A DNA stretch of 44,425 bases from Deltaproteobacteria bacterium UBA7527 (GTDB lineage Bacteria > Desulfobacterota > Syntrophorhabdia > Syntrophorhabdales > Syntrophorhabdaceae): the NCBI GenBank assembly GCA_002478225.1, contig DLMV01000047.1, positions 17,220 through 61,644 on the forward strand. The letters run 5' to 3'. This document shows positions 33,767 through 43,269 of this stretch, piece after piece. The translations under genes and the position numbers were made by a program. Numbering within the stretch: position 1 is the first letter of the stretch; the number at the start of each line of letters is the position of its first letter. Under the pieces are notes generated by a model. That model was not told the origin of the DNA. It was given only the letters and a program-made list of their open reading frames with translations, and did not search any database.

Positions 33767-33818
33767 AAAATTCAAATATCAAATATAGAACGAGTGCACA
33801 CCACTACGTTTGAATTTT
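33767..33818 (+). terminator. AT-rich inverted repeat between convergent genes
   Basis: AAAATTCAAA (33767-33776) and TTTGAATTTT (33809-33818) are perfect 10-bp complements around a 32-nt loop, in the gap where the fusion gene and ade converge. It could act as a bidirectional transcription stop, although the long loop makes this uncertain. The surrounding words (AATTTG, TTTGAATTT) recur and form the last codons of ade. Confidence 0.4.
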
Positions 33819-33855
33819 GGACATTTGAATTTGTTTAGGAATTCGATATTAGGAT

Positions 33856-35478
33856 TTAGAATTTGTGAAGATTTGTGAATTTGAATGCCTCGCTGTCGAA
33901 AAGACCCCTGTCGCTCAGCTTGAGGCTCGGCATGACAAGCAGCGCCATAAACGAGAGGGTCATGAAGGGTGCGCGGAGAGATGACCCCAACTGTACTGCA
34001 AGATCGCTGAGCCTTGAATAGTGTCCGGCAACCTTAAAACCGTCCTCATCGGTCATAATTCCTGCCACAGGCAGCGGGAGCGCCTCTGTTATGCGATCGT
34101 ATGCAACAGAAAGACCGCCCTTATTGATGATGACGGCGTTCACGGCCTTGCATATGTCCTCGTCGGAAACCCCGACGGCAACGATGTTATGGGAATCATG
34201 GGCAATAGATGAAGCGATGGCGCCTTTTTTCAATCCGAAATTTTTGACAAAGGCAACAGCAGGAGGCGCATCCCTGTAACGGTTCACAACGGTCAGTTTG
34301 AGTATATCCTGTCCAATATCAGACATAATAACCCCGTTATGGGGCTGTAGCTGCCCCTCGATCCTGCCGGTGATGACCTGGCCGTTGATCGCCTCGATAA
34401 CGTTGATCCTTCCCCCGGTGCTATGTACTATAAAGTCTTCGGCACTTTTCATCCCAGCGCTGAAATTGTTGATATGAGAGGAGACGCTGTGCGGTACAAG
34501 CGATCCTCCTTTCTCAGCGACAAGGCTTCCCTTGATATACGTCTTCAGTACATTTATATCCTTGAGGTTGTCAATCTCGATAAAATCTGCATCATCGCCT
34601 ATTCTGAGAAGACCGGTGTCAAGACCATAGTGCAGGACGGGATTCAGGCAGGCGCATCGCAGGACCATCATCGTATCAATGCCCATGCCCAAAGCCCTTT
34701 TGACAAGCAGATTGATGTGTCCCCTGACCAGGTCGTCAGGATGGAGGTCGTCGCAGCAGAACATGCATTGTGAAGGATATTGCGGGATGAGCGGGCTCAG
34801 TGCATCAAAGTTTTTCGCCGCCGACCCTTCCCGAACCAGAATGTTCATGCCGAGGGAGAGCTTTTCTTTTGCTTCGTCGTACGCGAAGGACTCATGATCG
34901 GTCGATATCCCGGCGCTTATATATTTCTCGAGTCCCTTTCCCCTCAACCCCGGCGCGTGTCCGTCAACAGGCTTTTTGTATCTTTTGGCGAGCGCTATCT
35001 TCGCCATCACGTCCGGATCGTCATTGATGACGCCTGGGAAGTTCATCATCTCACTTAAATACCTGATCTCTTTTTTCTGCAGCAATATCTCTACTGCATT
35101 CGGTTGAAGCGCTGCGCCAGCCGTTTCAAACTGCGTTGCAGGGACACAAGGCGATGCCCCGAAAAAGAATTTAAAAGGGACGGTCCTTCCGTTTTCGATC
35201 ATATAGTGAACGCCTTCGATGCCGAGCACATTCGCGATCTCGTGTGGGTCGGACACTGTCGCTATGGTACCGTGCTGCACTGCAAGCCTGGCAAATCCTG
35301 CCGGGACCAGCATGGAACTTTCAATATGGATATGCGCATCGATAAAACCGGGCATGATATATGTATCGTATTTTCCATTATCCCTCGCAATGCGCGAGAT
35401 GATCCCGTTCTTTATCTCTATTGTTCCTGGAAAGATAGTGCTGTTGAGAACGTCAACGATGTTGGCGGAGATTTTCAT
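33856..35478 (-). CDS. ade: Adenine deaminase
   Basis: 540 residues with the order of the adenine deaminase family: a beta sandwich, PGFIDAHIHIESSML (metal-binding HxH), VSDPHEIANVLG, DGHAPGLRG, STDHES and the family-specific C-terminal half (HDSHNIVAVG, GGLSVA). It converts adenine to hypoxanthine and ammonia with Mn/Fe. No Shine-Dalgarno site is visible before the ATG. An array of GCGTATAA octamers (about 35488-35504) lies in the leader. The last residues (KFTNLHKF) are encoded by the AT-rich repeat. Confidence 0.93.
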   Translation of the reverse strand: MKISANIVDVLNSTIFPGTIEIKNGIISRIARDNGKYDTYIMPGFIDAHIHIESSMLVPAGFARLAVQHGTIATVSDPHEIANVLGIEGVHYMIENGRTVPFKFFFGASPCVPATQFETAGAALQPNAVEILLQKKEIRYLSEMMNFPGVINDDPDVMAKIALAKRYKKPVDGHAPGLRGKGLEKYISAGISTDHESFAYDEAKEKLSLGMNILVREGSAAKNFDALSPLIPQYPSQCMFCCDDLHPDDLVRGHINLLVKRALGMGIDTMMVLRCACLNPVLHYGLDTGLLRIGDDADFIEIDNLKDINVLKTYIKGSLVAEKGGSLVPHSVSSHINNFSAGMKSAEDFIVHSTGGRINVIEAINGQVITGRIEGQLQPHNGVIMSDIGQDILKLTVVNRYRDAPPAVAFVKNFGLKKGAIASSIAHDSHNIVAVGVSDEDICKAVNAVIINKGGLSVAYDRITEALPLPVAGIMTDEDGFKVAGHYSRLSDLAVQLGSSLRAPFMTLSFMALLVMPSLKLSDRGLFDSEAFKFTNLHKF

Positions 35479-35515
35479 GAACGGCTATGCGTATAAGCGT
35501 ATAAGAGATAGGCCG

Positions 35516-36076
35516 TTATTTACTTTTCTTTGCCTTGACGATCTTTGTCTCTTTATACGCCCGCAAATAGGCATTGATGTTCTTCTGCGCAACAACGCCA
35601 AAGCGTGCGCGTACCGGCCCCTCTAAAGCATCAATCGCCACGATGTTTGTCGCCTTTATGAGCGCACCGATCATGGTCGTATTTGTGATCGGCACACCGA
35701 GCTCTTCCTTGGCGATATGCGATGCATCGACGACGGCGATATTGTATCCGGGGAACAGTTTCGTCAGCTCTTCCGCCGATTTATTCGAATTTATAACAAC
35801 GAATCCATTCTCCTTAAGGCCTTCAGCCGGATTCACAGCCCCCAGGAGCGTAGGGTCGAGGATCATCACATTATCCGGTTTGTATATCTTCGATCTGAGC
35901 CTTATGGGGTTCTCCGAAACCCTCAGGAAGGCTTGCACCGGAGCCCCTCTCCGTTCAGGTCCGAAACTCGGGAATGCCTGAGCGTAATGTCCTATCCCAA
36001 TTGCTGCCTGGGCCAGCAGTTCCGCAGAGGTTACCGCTCCCTGACCTCCTCTTCCATGTAGTCTCACCTCTATCAT
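35516..36076 (-). CDS. porG: 2-oxoacid:ferredoxin oxidoreductase gamma subunit
   Basis: 186 residues: VRLHGRGGQGAVTSAELLAQAA, AFPSFGPERRGAPVQAFLR and the closing ARFGVVAQKNINAYLRAY are the POR/KOR gamma-domain signatures. In these thiamine-dependent, oxygen-sensitive enzymes the gamma subunit belongs to an alpha-beta-gamma-delta complex that makes acyl-CoA and reduced ferredoxin. The other subunits are not in the window, and ade rather than porDAB follows. The ATG directly follows the cysS TAG, with AAAGGAGAG as ribosome binding site. Confidence 0.88.
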   Translation of the reverse strand: MIEVRLHGRGGQGAVTSAELLAQAAIGIGHYAQAFPSFGPERRGAPVQAFLRVSENPIRLRSKIYKPDNVMILDPTLLGAVNPAEGLKENGFVVINSNKSAEELTKLFPGYNIAVVDASHIAKEELGVPITNTTMIGALIKATNIVAIDALEGPVRARFGVVAQKNINAYLRAYKETKIVKAKKSK

Positions 36077-37537
36077 CTATCTCTCTCCTTTCGCTGCAGA
36101 TATGTTCTTTACTCTCCAGTCTGTGCCTTTCTGTGAATCGAGCAGGATAATTCCTTTCTCCAGGAGCATCTTCCGGATCTCGTCCGCCTTCTGATAATTT
36201 TTGTTCTTCCTTGCCTCTGTCCTTTCCAAGATCGCTTCTTCCAGTGACGATAATTGAAGTCCCTCACGGGTCAGATGCCGCATCTTTTCCTGCGATTCAA
36301 ACACATTCAGGTCATCGTTCAACAGGCCAAGCTGCTGCGTAAGGGACAGAAAGAGATTGTTTAGATATGCGATGTGGGGGATGCTGCTGTCGCCCCCTTC
36401 GTCGGCCATTTTATTAATCATCTTGGAAAGCTCAAATACATGGGCGAGGGCAAGCGCTGTATTGCAATCATCGTCCATTGCTTCGTAGAATTCCTTTTCA
36501 AGGACATCGGCATCGGAATATGGCAGCGGATTGACGTCCTTTGTCTTTATCATCTCGAATGCTCTCTCAACAGTGTAGTAAAGCCGATGAAGGGCGCTGT
36601 TCGTGTCCTCGATCGATTTTTCATTGTAATCGACAGGGCTTCTGTAGTGGGTGGACAGAAAAAACAGGCGCAATACCTCCGGATGGTATTCCCTGAGGAA
36701 ATCCCTTATTTGCAGCGTGTTCCCGATGGACTTGGACATCTTTTCCTTTTCTATGTTGACGAAACCGTTATGCATCCAGTATTTAACGAAGGTCGTACCC
36801 GTTGCAGCCTCTGTCTGTGCCCGCTCGTTCTCATGGTGAGGGAATATGAGGTCCTTGCCGCCGCCGTGGATGTCAAAGGGGTTTCCAAGGAATTTTGTGC
36901 TCATGGCAGAGCATTCAATATGCCAGCCAGGCCTTCCGCTCCCAAAAGGCGCATCCCATGAAGGTTCGTCCGGTTTTGATGATTTCCACAATACGAAGTC
37001 AAGAGGGTTCTTCTTTCTGTCGTCGATCTCGACCCGAGCCCCGGCGATCATCTCGTCGAGCGGCCTTTTTGATAATTGTCCGTATCCCTTGAAGTTCTCA
37101 ATAGAGAAATAGACATCGCCGCCTGCCTGATACGCATGGCCCTTCCTGAGAAGCGTCTCGACAAGTGCGATCATCTCGTCTATGTGTTCCGTTGCCCGCG
37201 GTTCATGGGTCGGCTTCAGGATATGAAGGGCATCCATATCTTCATAGAAAGAATGTATGTATTTCTCTCCGACCTCTCTCCAGGATATCTTCTCTTCAGC
37301 GGACCTGTTGATGATCTTATCGTCAATGTCAGTGAAGTTTCTTACATAAGTAACATCGTATCCCTTTGTCATGAGATATCGGTAGAGGGTATCAAAGACG
37401 ATGGCGCTTCTCGCATGCCCGATATGGCAATAGTCGTAGACCGTAACACCGCAGGCGTAGAGCTTCACCTTCCCTTCGCTTACCGGCTGAAAATCCTCTT
37501 TTTTCCCCGAGATGGTGTTGTAAACCTTGAGGCCCAT
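36077..37537 (-). CDS. cysS: Cysteinyl-tRNA synthetase
   Basis: 486 residues from ATG 37537. A GTG six codons upstream (37555) is also in frame but would lie before the predicted transcription start. It is a class I synthetase: YACGVTVYDYCHIGHARS (zinc-binding Cys and HIGH), zinc ligands in ECSAMSTKFLG and HHENE, and KMSKSIGN. It charges tRNA-Cys. Divergent from fusA, it starts the cysS-porG-ade run on the minus strand. Confidence 0.94.
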   Translation of the reverse strand: MGLKVYNTISGKKEDFQPVSEGKVKLYACGVTVYDYCHIGHARSAIVFDTLYRYLMTKGYDVTYVRNFTDIDDKIINRSAEEKISWREVGEKYIHSFYEDMDALHILKPTHEPRATEHIDEMIALVETLLRKGHAYQAGGDVYFSIENFKGYGQLSKRPLDEMIAGARVEIDDRKKNPLDFVLWKSSKPDEPSWDAPFGSGRPGWHIECSAMSTKFLGNPFDIHGGGKDLIFPHHENERAQTEAATGTTFVKYWMHNGFVNIEKEKMSKSIGNTLQIRDFLREYHPEVLRLFFLSTHYRSPVDYNEKSIEDTNSALHRLYYTVERAFEMIKTKDVNPLPYSDADVLEKEFYEAMDDDCNTALALAHVFELSKMINKMADEGGDSSIPHIAYLNNLFLSLTQQLGLLNDDLNVFESQEKMRHLTREGLQLSSLEEAILERTEARKNKNYQKADEIRKMLLEKGIILLDSQKGTDWRVKNISAAKGER

Positions 37538-37545
37538 AGACCGTA

Positions 37546-37574
37546 TTTTTAACACAGGCTCAATTCATTGTCAA
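37546..37574 (-). promoter_or_regulatory. cysS promoter, near-leaderless (minus strand)
   Basis: On the minus strand, TTGACA (37574-37569), a 17-bp spacer and TAAAAA (37551-37546). The ATG at 37537 follows 8 nt after the -10 box, so the mRNA would have at most a couple of untranslated bases, and there is no Shine-Dalgarno site. Confidence 0.6.
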
Positions 37575-37657
37575 AATTTATCTTGCCCATGGCCGGGTCT
37601 TACACTTCCCCTTATTTATTGACTTTTCCGGCATAATAGTTCAATATCTTGTGCGAA

Positions 37658-39700
37658 ATGAAAAGGGAACTTGAACGGCTCACAAAGATAAGGAACATCG
37701 GGATCGCAGCCCACATCGATGCCGGGAAAACAACGGCAACGGAGCGCATCCTCTACTATACAGGCAAGACCTACAAGATCGGGGAAGTGCACGAAGGGAC
37801 AGCGATCATGGATTACCTGCCCCAGGAGCAGGAAAGAGGGATCACGATCACTTCCGCGGTAACGACGCTTTACTGGAATGACAACGAAATCCAGCTCATC
37901 GATACGCCAGGTCATGTTGATTTTACCATCGAAGTTGAAAGGTCGCTTCGCGTCCTTGACGGGATGGTAGCCATCTTCTGCGGTGTTGGCGGTGTGGAAC
38001 CGCAATCGGAGACCGTCTGGCATCAGGCCGACAAGTACCACGTGCCCCGGATCGCCTTTATCAATAAGCTCGACAGGGTCGGTGCGGATTTTTTTCATGT
38101 CGTTGATATGATCATCGAAAAATTCGGCGCAAATCCCGTTCTTCTTCAGATCCCCCTCGGCAGGGAAGATGGTTTCTACGGGGTTGTGGATCTCATCACC
38201 ATGAAAGGCATTGTCTGGAACGAGGATGACCTTGGCGCTACCTACAGCTACATATCCATTCCCCAGGAATACCGGCAGGCTGCTCAGGTCTGGAGGGAAA
38301 GACTGTTTGAAAAATTGTCCATGTTCGATGATCAGATCATGGAACTTTACCTTGACGGCAAAGACATCGACGCGCAGCTCATCCATAACGCCATACGAAA
38401 GGCCACCATCTCATTGAAGTGTGTACCGGTACTGTGCGGCGCTGCGTTGAGGAATAAAGGCATACAGCCGCTCCTTGATGCGGTGGTGCGATATCTGCCC
38501 TCGCCCCTTGATGTTCCCCCTGTCAAGGGTGAAAATCCCGAAACGGGTCAGATCGAGGAGAGAAGCGCCCGCGACAGCGAGGATCTCGCAGCGCTTGCCT
38601 TCAAGATCGTCATCGAGGAGGGAAGAAAGCTCACCTATATCAGGATATACTCCGGGGCGCTGAAGGTGGGCCAAGAGGTCTATAACGTGAATATCGGCAA
38701 ACGGGAAAAGATCTCCAGGATCTACAAGATCCATGCGAACCACAAGGACCGCATAGAAGAGGCAAGGGCCGGAGCGATCGTGGGGATCGTCGGTCTCAAA
38801 GAGACGTCCACCGGTCATACATTAATAAAGACAAGGCCGATCCTGCTGGAGCCTATCGAGATATACCAGCCCGTTATCTCCGTTGCCGTGGAGCCCAAAA
38901 AAAATATCGACCAGGACAAGCTCCTTACGGCCCTGCAGAAGATCTCCGAGGAAGATCCTACATTTGTTCTCAAGACAGATGAAGATGCATACCAGACTGT
39001 CGTCTCGGGGATGGGGGAACTCCATCTTGATGTCATCATCAGAAGGATAAAGGACGAGTTCGGCATAGAGCTCCTTGTCGGCAAGCCGCAGGTTGTTTAC
39101 AAAGAAAGCATTGAGAGGACTGTCATCAGGGAGCATACCTTTGAAAAACTGATCAACAACGTTCAATGCAAAGGCTGGGTGTCATTGAAGATCGGGCCTA
39201 ACGGACGCGGCAAGGGCATCGTTGTCACCTCTCGTATCAACGAAGAACACCCGGTGTTCGCTCTTGCCGGCGCCATTGAGGAAGGCATCATGGAGGCCTC
39301 CAATATGGGGGTTCTCAAGGGCTATCCGTTAACGGACATCAAAGTTGCGATCAATGACGCGACCTTCAACAATCCGGAATTTGCCAGGCTGACGCTCAAG
39401 ATGGCTGCATACGACGCGTTCCGGGAGGCATGCACTGAGGCGATCCCCATCCTCCTCGTGCCGGTCATGTCGCTCACCATCACAACGCCGAACGAGTTCA
39501 TGGGCGACATCATAAGCGATCTGAACAGCAGAAAATGTCAGGTCACGAACGTTTCGTCGAAAGACAGGATAACGTTAATAGAGGCGAACGCTCCGCTGAC
39601 AAAGATGTTCGGATATTCCACGGACGTACGGTCACTCTCGCAGGGCAGGGCATCCTTCACCATGTATTTTTCGCATTACGACAAGATCGATAATGGATAA
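37658..39700 (+). CDS. fusA: Elongation factor G
   Basis: 680 residues from ATG 37658 (a TTG at 37649 is in frame). The GTPase motifs are AHIDAGKTT, EQERGITITSA, DTPGHVDF and NKLDR. EF-G domains II-V follow, ending in SQGRASFTMYFSHY. It drives ribosomal translocation. It is outside the rpsL-rpsG-tuf context and has MDYLPQEQERG rather than the common MDWMEQEQERG, so it may be a paralogue of a main fusA. No ribosome binding site is visible. A TTGACT box (37619-37624) lies upstream, but the -10 is unclear. It overlaps birA by 8 bp. Confidence 0.9.
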   Translation: MKRELERLTKIRNIGIAAHIDAGKTTATERILYYTGKTYKIGEVHEGTAIMDYLPQEQERGITITSAVTTLYWNDNEIQLIDTPGHVDFTIEVERSLRVLDGMVAIFCGVGGVEPQSETVWHQADKYHVPRIAFINKLDRVGADFFHVVDMIIEKFGANPVLLQIPLGREDGFYGVVDLITMKGIVWNEDDLGATYSYISIPQEYRQAAQVWRERLFEKLSMFDDQIMELYLDGKDIDAQLIHNAIRKATISLKCVPVLCGAALRNKGIQPLLDAVVRYLPSPLDVPPVKGENPETGQIEERSARDSEDLAALAFKIVIEEGRKLTYIRIYSGALKVGQEVYNVNIGKREKISRIYKIHANHKDRIEEARAGAIVGIVGLKETSTGHTLIKTRPILLEPIEIYQPVISVAVEPKKNIDQDKLLTALQKISEEDPTFVLKTDEDAYQTVVSGMGELHLDVIIRRIKDEFGIELLVGKPQVVYKESIERTVIREHTFEKLINNVQCKGWVSLKIGPNGRGKGIVVTSRINEEHPVFALAGAIEEGIMEASNMGVLKGYPLTDIKVAINDATFNNPEFARLTLKMAAYDAFREACTEAIPILLVPVMSLTITTPNEFMGDIISDLNSRKCQVTNVSSKDRITLIEANAPLTKMFGYSTDVRSLSQGRASFTMYFSHYDKIDNG

Positions 39701-40658
39701 GATCGGCGAAGCGCTGATGTTTCTCAGGGAAAGCGGGGACTACGTGTCGGGAGATTTTATTGCGTCAAGGCTCCATGTATCAAGGACTGCCGTCTGGAAA
39801 TATATTAATCACCTTGAGCGTCTTGGCTATACATTTCAGAAATCGAAAGGGAAAGGATATCGCATTGCAGGAATTCCCGACAAATTATATGCCTGGGAGA
39901 TCGACAGGCACCTCAGAACAGACGTGACAGGCAGAAATATCATCTACAGAGAAAACGTCGATTCTACGAATCTCCTTGCCTTTCAGCTTGCCCTCTCCGG
40001 CAAGCCTGAAGGCACCTGCGTCGTAGCCGAATCACAGGGTGCGGGCAAAGGGAGGCTCGGGAGGAAATGGTTCTCGCCTGCCGGGAAGAACCTCTATATC
40101 TCTATTATCCTGAGACCGCACATTCATCCTTCCTCAGTATATCCCATAACGTTCCTCTCGTCCCTCGCCGCGTACGATGCGATCGAGGAGCTGACCGGCA
40201 TCAAGCCTTCGCTGAAATGGCCTAACGACGTCCTCATAAACGGGAAAAAGGTTTGCGGCACCCTCATCGAGCTCTCCACCGAGGCAGATGCGGTGAGGTT
40301 CGTTATCGTCGGCATCGGGTTCAACATCAATATGCAGCACGACGAGATAGATGAGGAGATACGGAACAAGGCCACGTCTCTCTTGATAGAGACAAAAAAA
40401 ATATATGAAAGGGCCCTCGTGTGTGGTATTCTACTGAACCATCTTGAAGAACATTATCGCTACTTCAGGCAATACGGTGCGCCCGGCACAGTGGGCGTCT
40501 GGGAAGAGAGGGCAGCGATAAAAGGAAAGACCCTTCAGATCGATCAGATGGGAGAATCATACAGAGGGATCGCTGAGGGGATCGATCGTGACGGGGCAAT
40601 GCTCCTCAATATAGATGGTGAAACAAAAAAGATCATTGCGGGAGATGTGAGCTTTTAA
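39693..40658 (+). CDS. birA: Biotin-protein ligase / biotin operon repressor
   Basis: 321 residues: an N-terminal winged helix (GDFIASRLHVSRTAVWKYINHLERLGY) that would bind bio operators, a catalytic domain with GAGKGRLGRKWFSP (biotinyl-AMP loop) and LKWPNDVLINGKKVCG, and a C-terminal SH3-like domain. It activates biotin with ATP and transfers it to carboxylase carrier domains. It overlaps fusA by 8 bp and coaX by 1 bp (TAATG), so the three genes are translationally coupled. Confidence 0.94.
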   Translation: MDKIGEALMFLRESGDYVSGDFIASRLHVSRTAVWKYINHLERLGYTFQKSKGKGYRIAGIPDKLYAWEIDRHLRTDVTGRNIIYRENVDSTNLLAFQLALSGKPEGTCVVAESQGAGKGRLGRKWFSPAGKNLYISIILRPHIHPSSVYPITFLSSLAAYDAIEELTGIKPSLKWPNDVLINGKKVCGTLIELSTEADAVRFVIVGIGFNINMQHDEIDEEIRNKATSLLIETKKIYERALVCGILLNHLEEHYRYFRQYGAPGTVGVWEERAAIKGKTLQIDQMGESYRGIAEGIDRDGAMLLNIDGETKKIIAGDVSF

Positions 40659-41440
40659 TGCTGCTTGTCGTCGACATCGGGAATACCAATATTGTTGTTG
40701 GCGTGTATGATAACAGCGCGCTCATCAACCATTGGAGATTGAGCACCGTCATTCAGAAGACCGTCGATGAATATGCGATACTTCTCAACAGCCTCCTCTA
40801 CATCGAAAAGATAAAACTGAGCCAGATAGACAGCGCCATCGTTTCCTGCGTTGTGCCGCCGCTTCTGATCCCCTTTGAGATCGTCTGCAGGAAATATATC
40901 GGGATAAAGCCTATCATCGTTGAACCGGGCATAAAAACAGGAATGCCTATCTCTTACGAGAACCCTTCTGAGCTCGGGGCGGACCGGATCGTCAACGCCG
41001 TTGCCGGGTACGATAAGTATAAGAAGCCGCTCATCATCGTAGACTTCGGCACCGCAACGACCTTCGACTACATAACCCCAAAGGGTGAATACGCCGGAGG
41101 CTCCATAGCACCGGGCATCATGATCTCTCTCGAGGCGCTTTTTGAGAGGGCTTCCAAGCTCCCGAGGGTTGAGCTTGTCCAGCCGAAGACCCTCGTGGGA
41201 AAGAACACTGTTCACGCAATGCAGGCAGGGATAACATACGGGTACATAAGCCTCGTTGACGGCATCGTAAGAAGGATCAAGGACGAGGTAAAGACAAACC
41301 CATACGTGATCGCGACCGGAGGCCTCGCCGGACTTATCTACAGGGGATCGGAGACGATCGACGAAGTGGACGAGTTCCTGACGCTGCAGGGGCTGAAGAT
41401 CCTCTACGAGAAGAACAAAGAACACCACAAGTTCAAATAA
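40658..41440 (+). CDS. coaX: Type III pantothenate kinase
   Basis: 260 residues of the ASKHA fold: VVDIGNTNIVVGVYD (phosphate 1), GADRIVNAVAGYDKY and VDFGTATTFDYI (phosphate 2), and ATGGLAGLI (adenosine loop). It carries out the first step of coenzyme A synthesis and, unlike CoaA, is not feedback-inhibited by CoA. The birA-coaX adjacency is a widespread conserved pair. Confidence 0.95.
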   Translation: MLLVVDIGNTNIVVGVYDNSALINHWRLSTVIQKTVDEYAILLNSLLYIEKIKLSQIDSAIVSCVVPPLLIPFEIVCRKYIGIKPIIVEPGIKTGMPISYENPSELGADRIVNAVAGYDKYKKPLIIVDFGTATTFDYITPKGEYAGGSIAPGIMISLEALFERASKLPRVELVQPKTLVGKNTVHAMQAGITYGYISLVDGIVRRIKDEVKTNPYVIATGGLAGLIYRGSETIDEVDEFLTLQGLKILYEKNKEHHKFK

Positions 41441-41450
41441 CAACAATGCC

Positions 41451-41508
41451 CGTAAGCCGTAAGGCGTAAATCGTAAGGGGTAAAAGGCTAAATCCCTGAC
41501 GCCTTACG
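41451..41508 (+). repeat. Heptad array (CGTAAGG-like) with a 10-bp hairpin
   Basis: Six heptads of CGTAAGG type (41451-41492) are followed by the same word inverted. CGTAAGGCGT (41458-41467) and ACGCCTTACG (41499-41508) are perfect complements around a 31-nt loop. It lies just after coaX and may act as a terminator-like stem in the RNA. Confidence 0.75.
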
Positions 41509-41546
41509 CTCTCACGTTATCGGTTATAAGTTGATATTGATGTTCT

Positions 41547-41575
41547 TTGAATATTTTCCCATTATGTGGTATATT
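41547..41575 (+). promoter_or_regulatory. deaD promoter
   Basis: TTGAAT at 41547-41552, a 17-bp spacer and TATATT at 41570-41575. The predicted leader is about 105 nt, long for this region. Long leaders are typical of cold-induced RNA helicase genes. Confidence 0.6.
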
Positions 41576-41686
41576 GTAAAAAATATTGCCATCCTCAACC
41601 TATTCACTGCCGAACGTTAATCCCCTACTTCTGCATAGACTGAGTTACCGCAATAAATAAAGGAACAGAAGGAACAACTCATAGAA

Positions 41687-43264
41687 ATGGAAAAATTTGA
41701 AGACCTTACCCTGTCGAGAGAATTCCGCAGGGCCGTAGAAGATATGGGGTTCGAGGAACTGACCCCCATACAGGCAAGGGCGATACCGCCGATCCTTGAT
41801 GGAAGCGATGTCATCGGTCAGGCACAGACCGGAACAGGCAAGACGCTTGCCTTTGGAATACCCCTGCTGGAAAAGATAAATCCGAAGATGAAGAGGGTAC
41901 AGGCCATCATCCTCTGCCCCACAAGGGAACTTGCCATCCAGGTCGCCGAAGAGCTCAGAAGGCTCCTCCTCCACAGAAAAGACATCAGGATCCTCTCCAT
42001 ATATGGGGGACAGCCCATAGACCGTCAGATCAGGGTGCTGGAAGGCGGGACTCACGTTGTTATCGGCACACCGGGCCGCACCATCGATCATATCAACCGG
42101 GGTACACTGGACCTCTCTGATGTAAGGACGGTTGTTCTCGATGAGGCCGATGAGATGCTCAATATGGGGTTCATCGACGATGTAGAGACCATCCTCCAGA
42201 GAATCCCTCGTGGGCGGCAGACGCTCCTCTTCTCTGCTACAATGCCGAAACCGATCCTGGATCTGACGCACAAATATCAGCAAGATCCTGAGTTCATAAG
42301 GGTTGTCCACAAGCAGCTTACCGTTCCGCATGTTGAGCAATCGTATTTCGAGGTAAGGGAAGGCGCCAAGCTCGATGTGCTGTGCCGGCTTATTGACATC
42401 CACAACCTCAAATCCTCTCTTGTTTTCTGCAACATGAAAAAGAGGGTCGACGAAGTGGTTATGCATCTCCAGGCAAGAGGATATGTTGCCGACGGCCTTC
42501 ACGGAGACATGACCCAACCGCAGCGCGACAGGGCTATGAACAGGTTCAGAAAGAGCCTCACCGAGATACTCGTCGCTACCGATGTAGCGGCGCGGGGGAT
42601 CGACGTGGAAGATATTGAAGCTGTTTTTAACTATGACCTCCCCCGGGATGAAGAGTATTACGTGCACCGCATAGGGAGGACCGCACGTGCCGGTAAAAAG
42701 GGGCGCGCATTTGCCTTTGTCGTGGGGCGCGAGATCTACAAACTCAAGGAGATCCGGTCATACGCGAACATCAAAATACAGCGCCAGTCCGTCCCCTCTC
42801 TTGCCGATGTAGAAGAGATAAAGACAGCCAATATGCTGGAAAGGATCAAGGCGGTCATCGATGATGGCGGTCACCACCGGTATGTGAGCACCATCGAATC
42901 GCTCTGTAACGAAGATTATACCTCTCTGGATATAGCGGCGGTGCTCTTAAAAATGTGCCTCAGTGCCGATGAGAAGGAGCCTCTGCGTCAGGAAAGACGG
43001 GTGCGGGAAACGGACCGGCAGGAGGCGACGAAGGCCCTTCGGATCAATGTGGGCAGACAGGAGAAGGTGAGGCCAAAGGACCTCGTGGGTGCCATTGCCG
43101 GAGAAACAGGCATTCCCGGCAACCTGATCGGGAAGATCGATGTCTTTGAGCACCACAGCCTTGTGGGGATCCCCGGGGAGATCGCGGAAGACGTCATTGC
43201 GCGTCTCAAGAGGTGTTACATTAAAGGAAAAAAGATAACCGCAGAGCTTGCGGATCGAAATTGA
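41687..43264 (+). CDS. deaD: DEAD-box RNA helicase (DeaD/CsdA type)
   Basis: 525 residues. The motif order is: Q motif FEELTPIQARAIPPIL, AQTGTGKT (I), PTRELAIQ (Ia), TPGR (Ib), VLDEADEML (II), SAT (III), then HGDMTQPQRD, ATDVAARGID and HRIGRTAR (VI). A C-terminal DbpA-type RNA-binding domain (RPKDLVGAIAGETGIPGNLIG) marks the DeaD/DbpA subgroup. It remodels rRNA during ribosome assembly and aids translation in the cold. The next gene starts close to its stop. Confidence 0.94.
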   Translation: MEKFEDLTLSREFRRAVEDMGFEELTPIQARAIPPILDGSDVIGQAQTGTGKTLAFGIPLLEKINPKMKRVQAIILCPTRELAIQVAEELRRLLLHRKDIRILSIYGGQPIDRQIRVLEGGTHVVIGTPGRTIDHINRGTLDLSDVRTVVLDEADEMLNMGFIDDVETILQRIPRGRQTLLFSATMPKPILDLTHKYQQDPEFIRVVHKQLTVPHVEQSYFEVREGAKLDVLCRLIDIHNLKSSLVFCNMKKRVDEVVMHLQARGYVADGLHGDMTQPQRDRAMNRFRKSLTEILVATDVAARGIDVEDIEAVFNYDLPRDEEYYVHRIGRTARAGKKGRAFAFVVGREIYKLKEIRSYANIKIQRQSVPSLADVEEIKTANMLERIKAVIDDGGHHRYVSTIESLCNEDYTSLDIAAVLLKMCLSADEKEPLRQERRVRETDRQEATKALRINVGRQEKVRPKDLVGAIAGETGIPGNLIGKIDVFEHHSLVGIPGEIAEDVIARLKRCYIKGKKITAELADRN

Positions 43265-43269
43265 ATGCT

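Noticed and set aside
37619..37657. Leaderless promoter for fusA.
   Set aside because: TTGACT is present, but no -10 box at the right distance ends 6-7 nt before the ATG or the TTG. CATAAT at 37632-37637 is too close to TTGACT.
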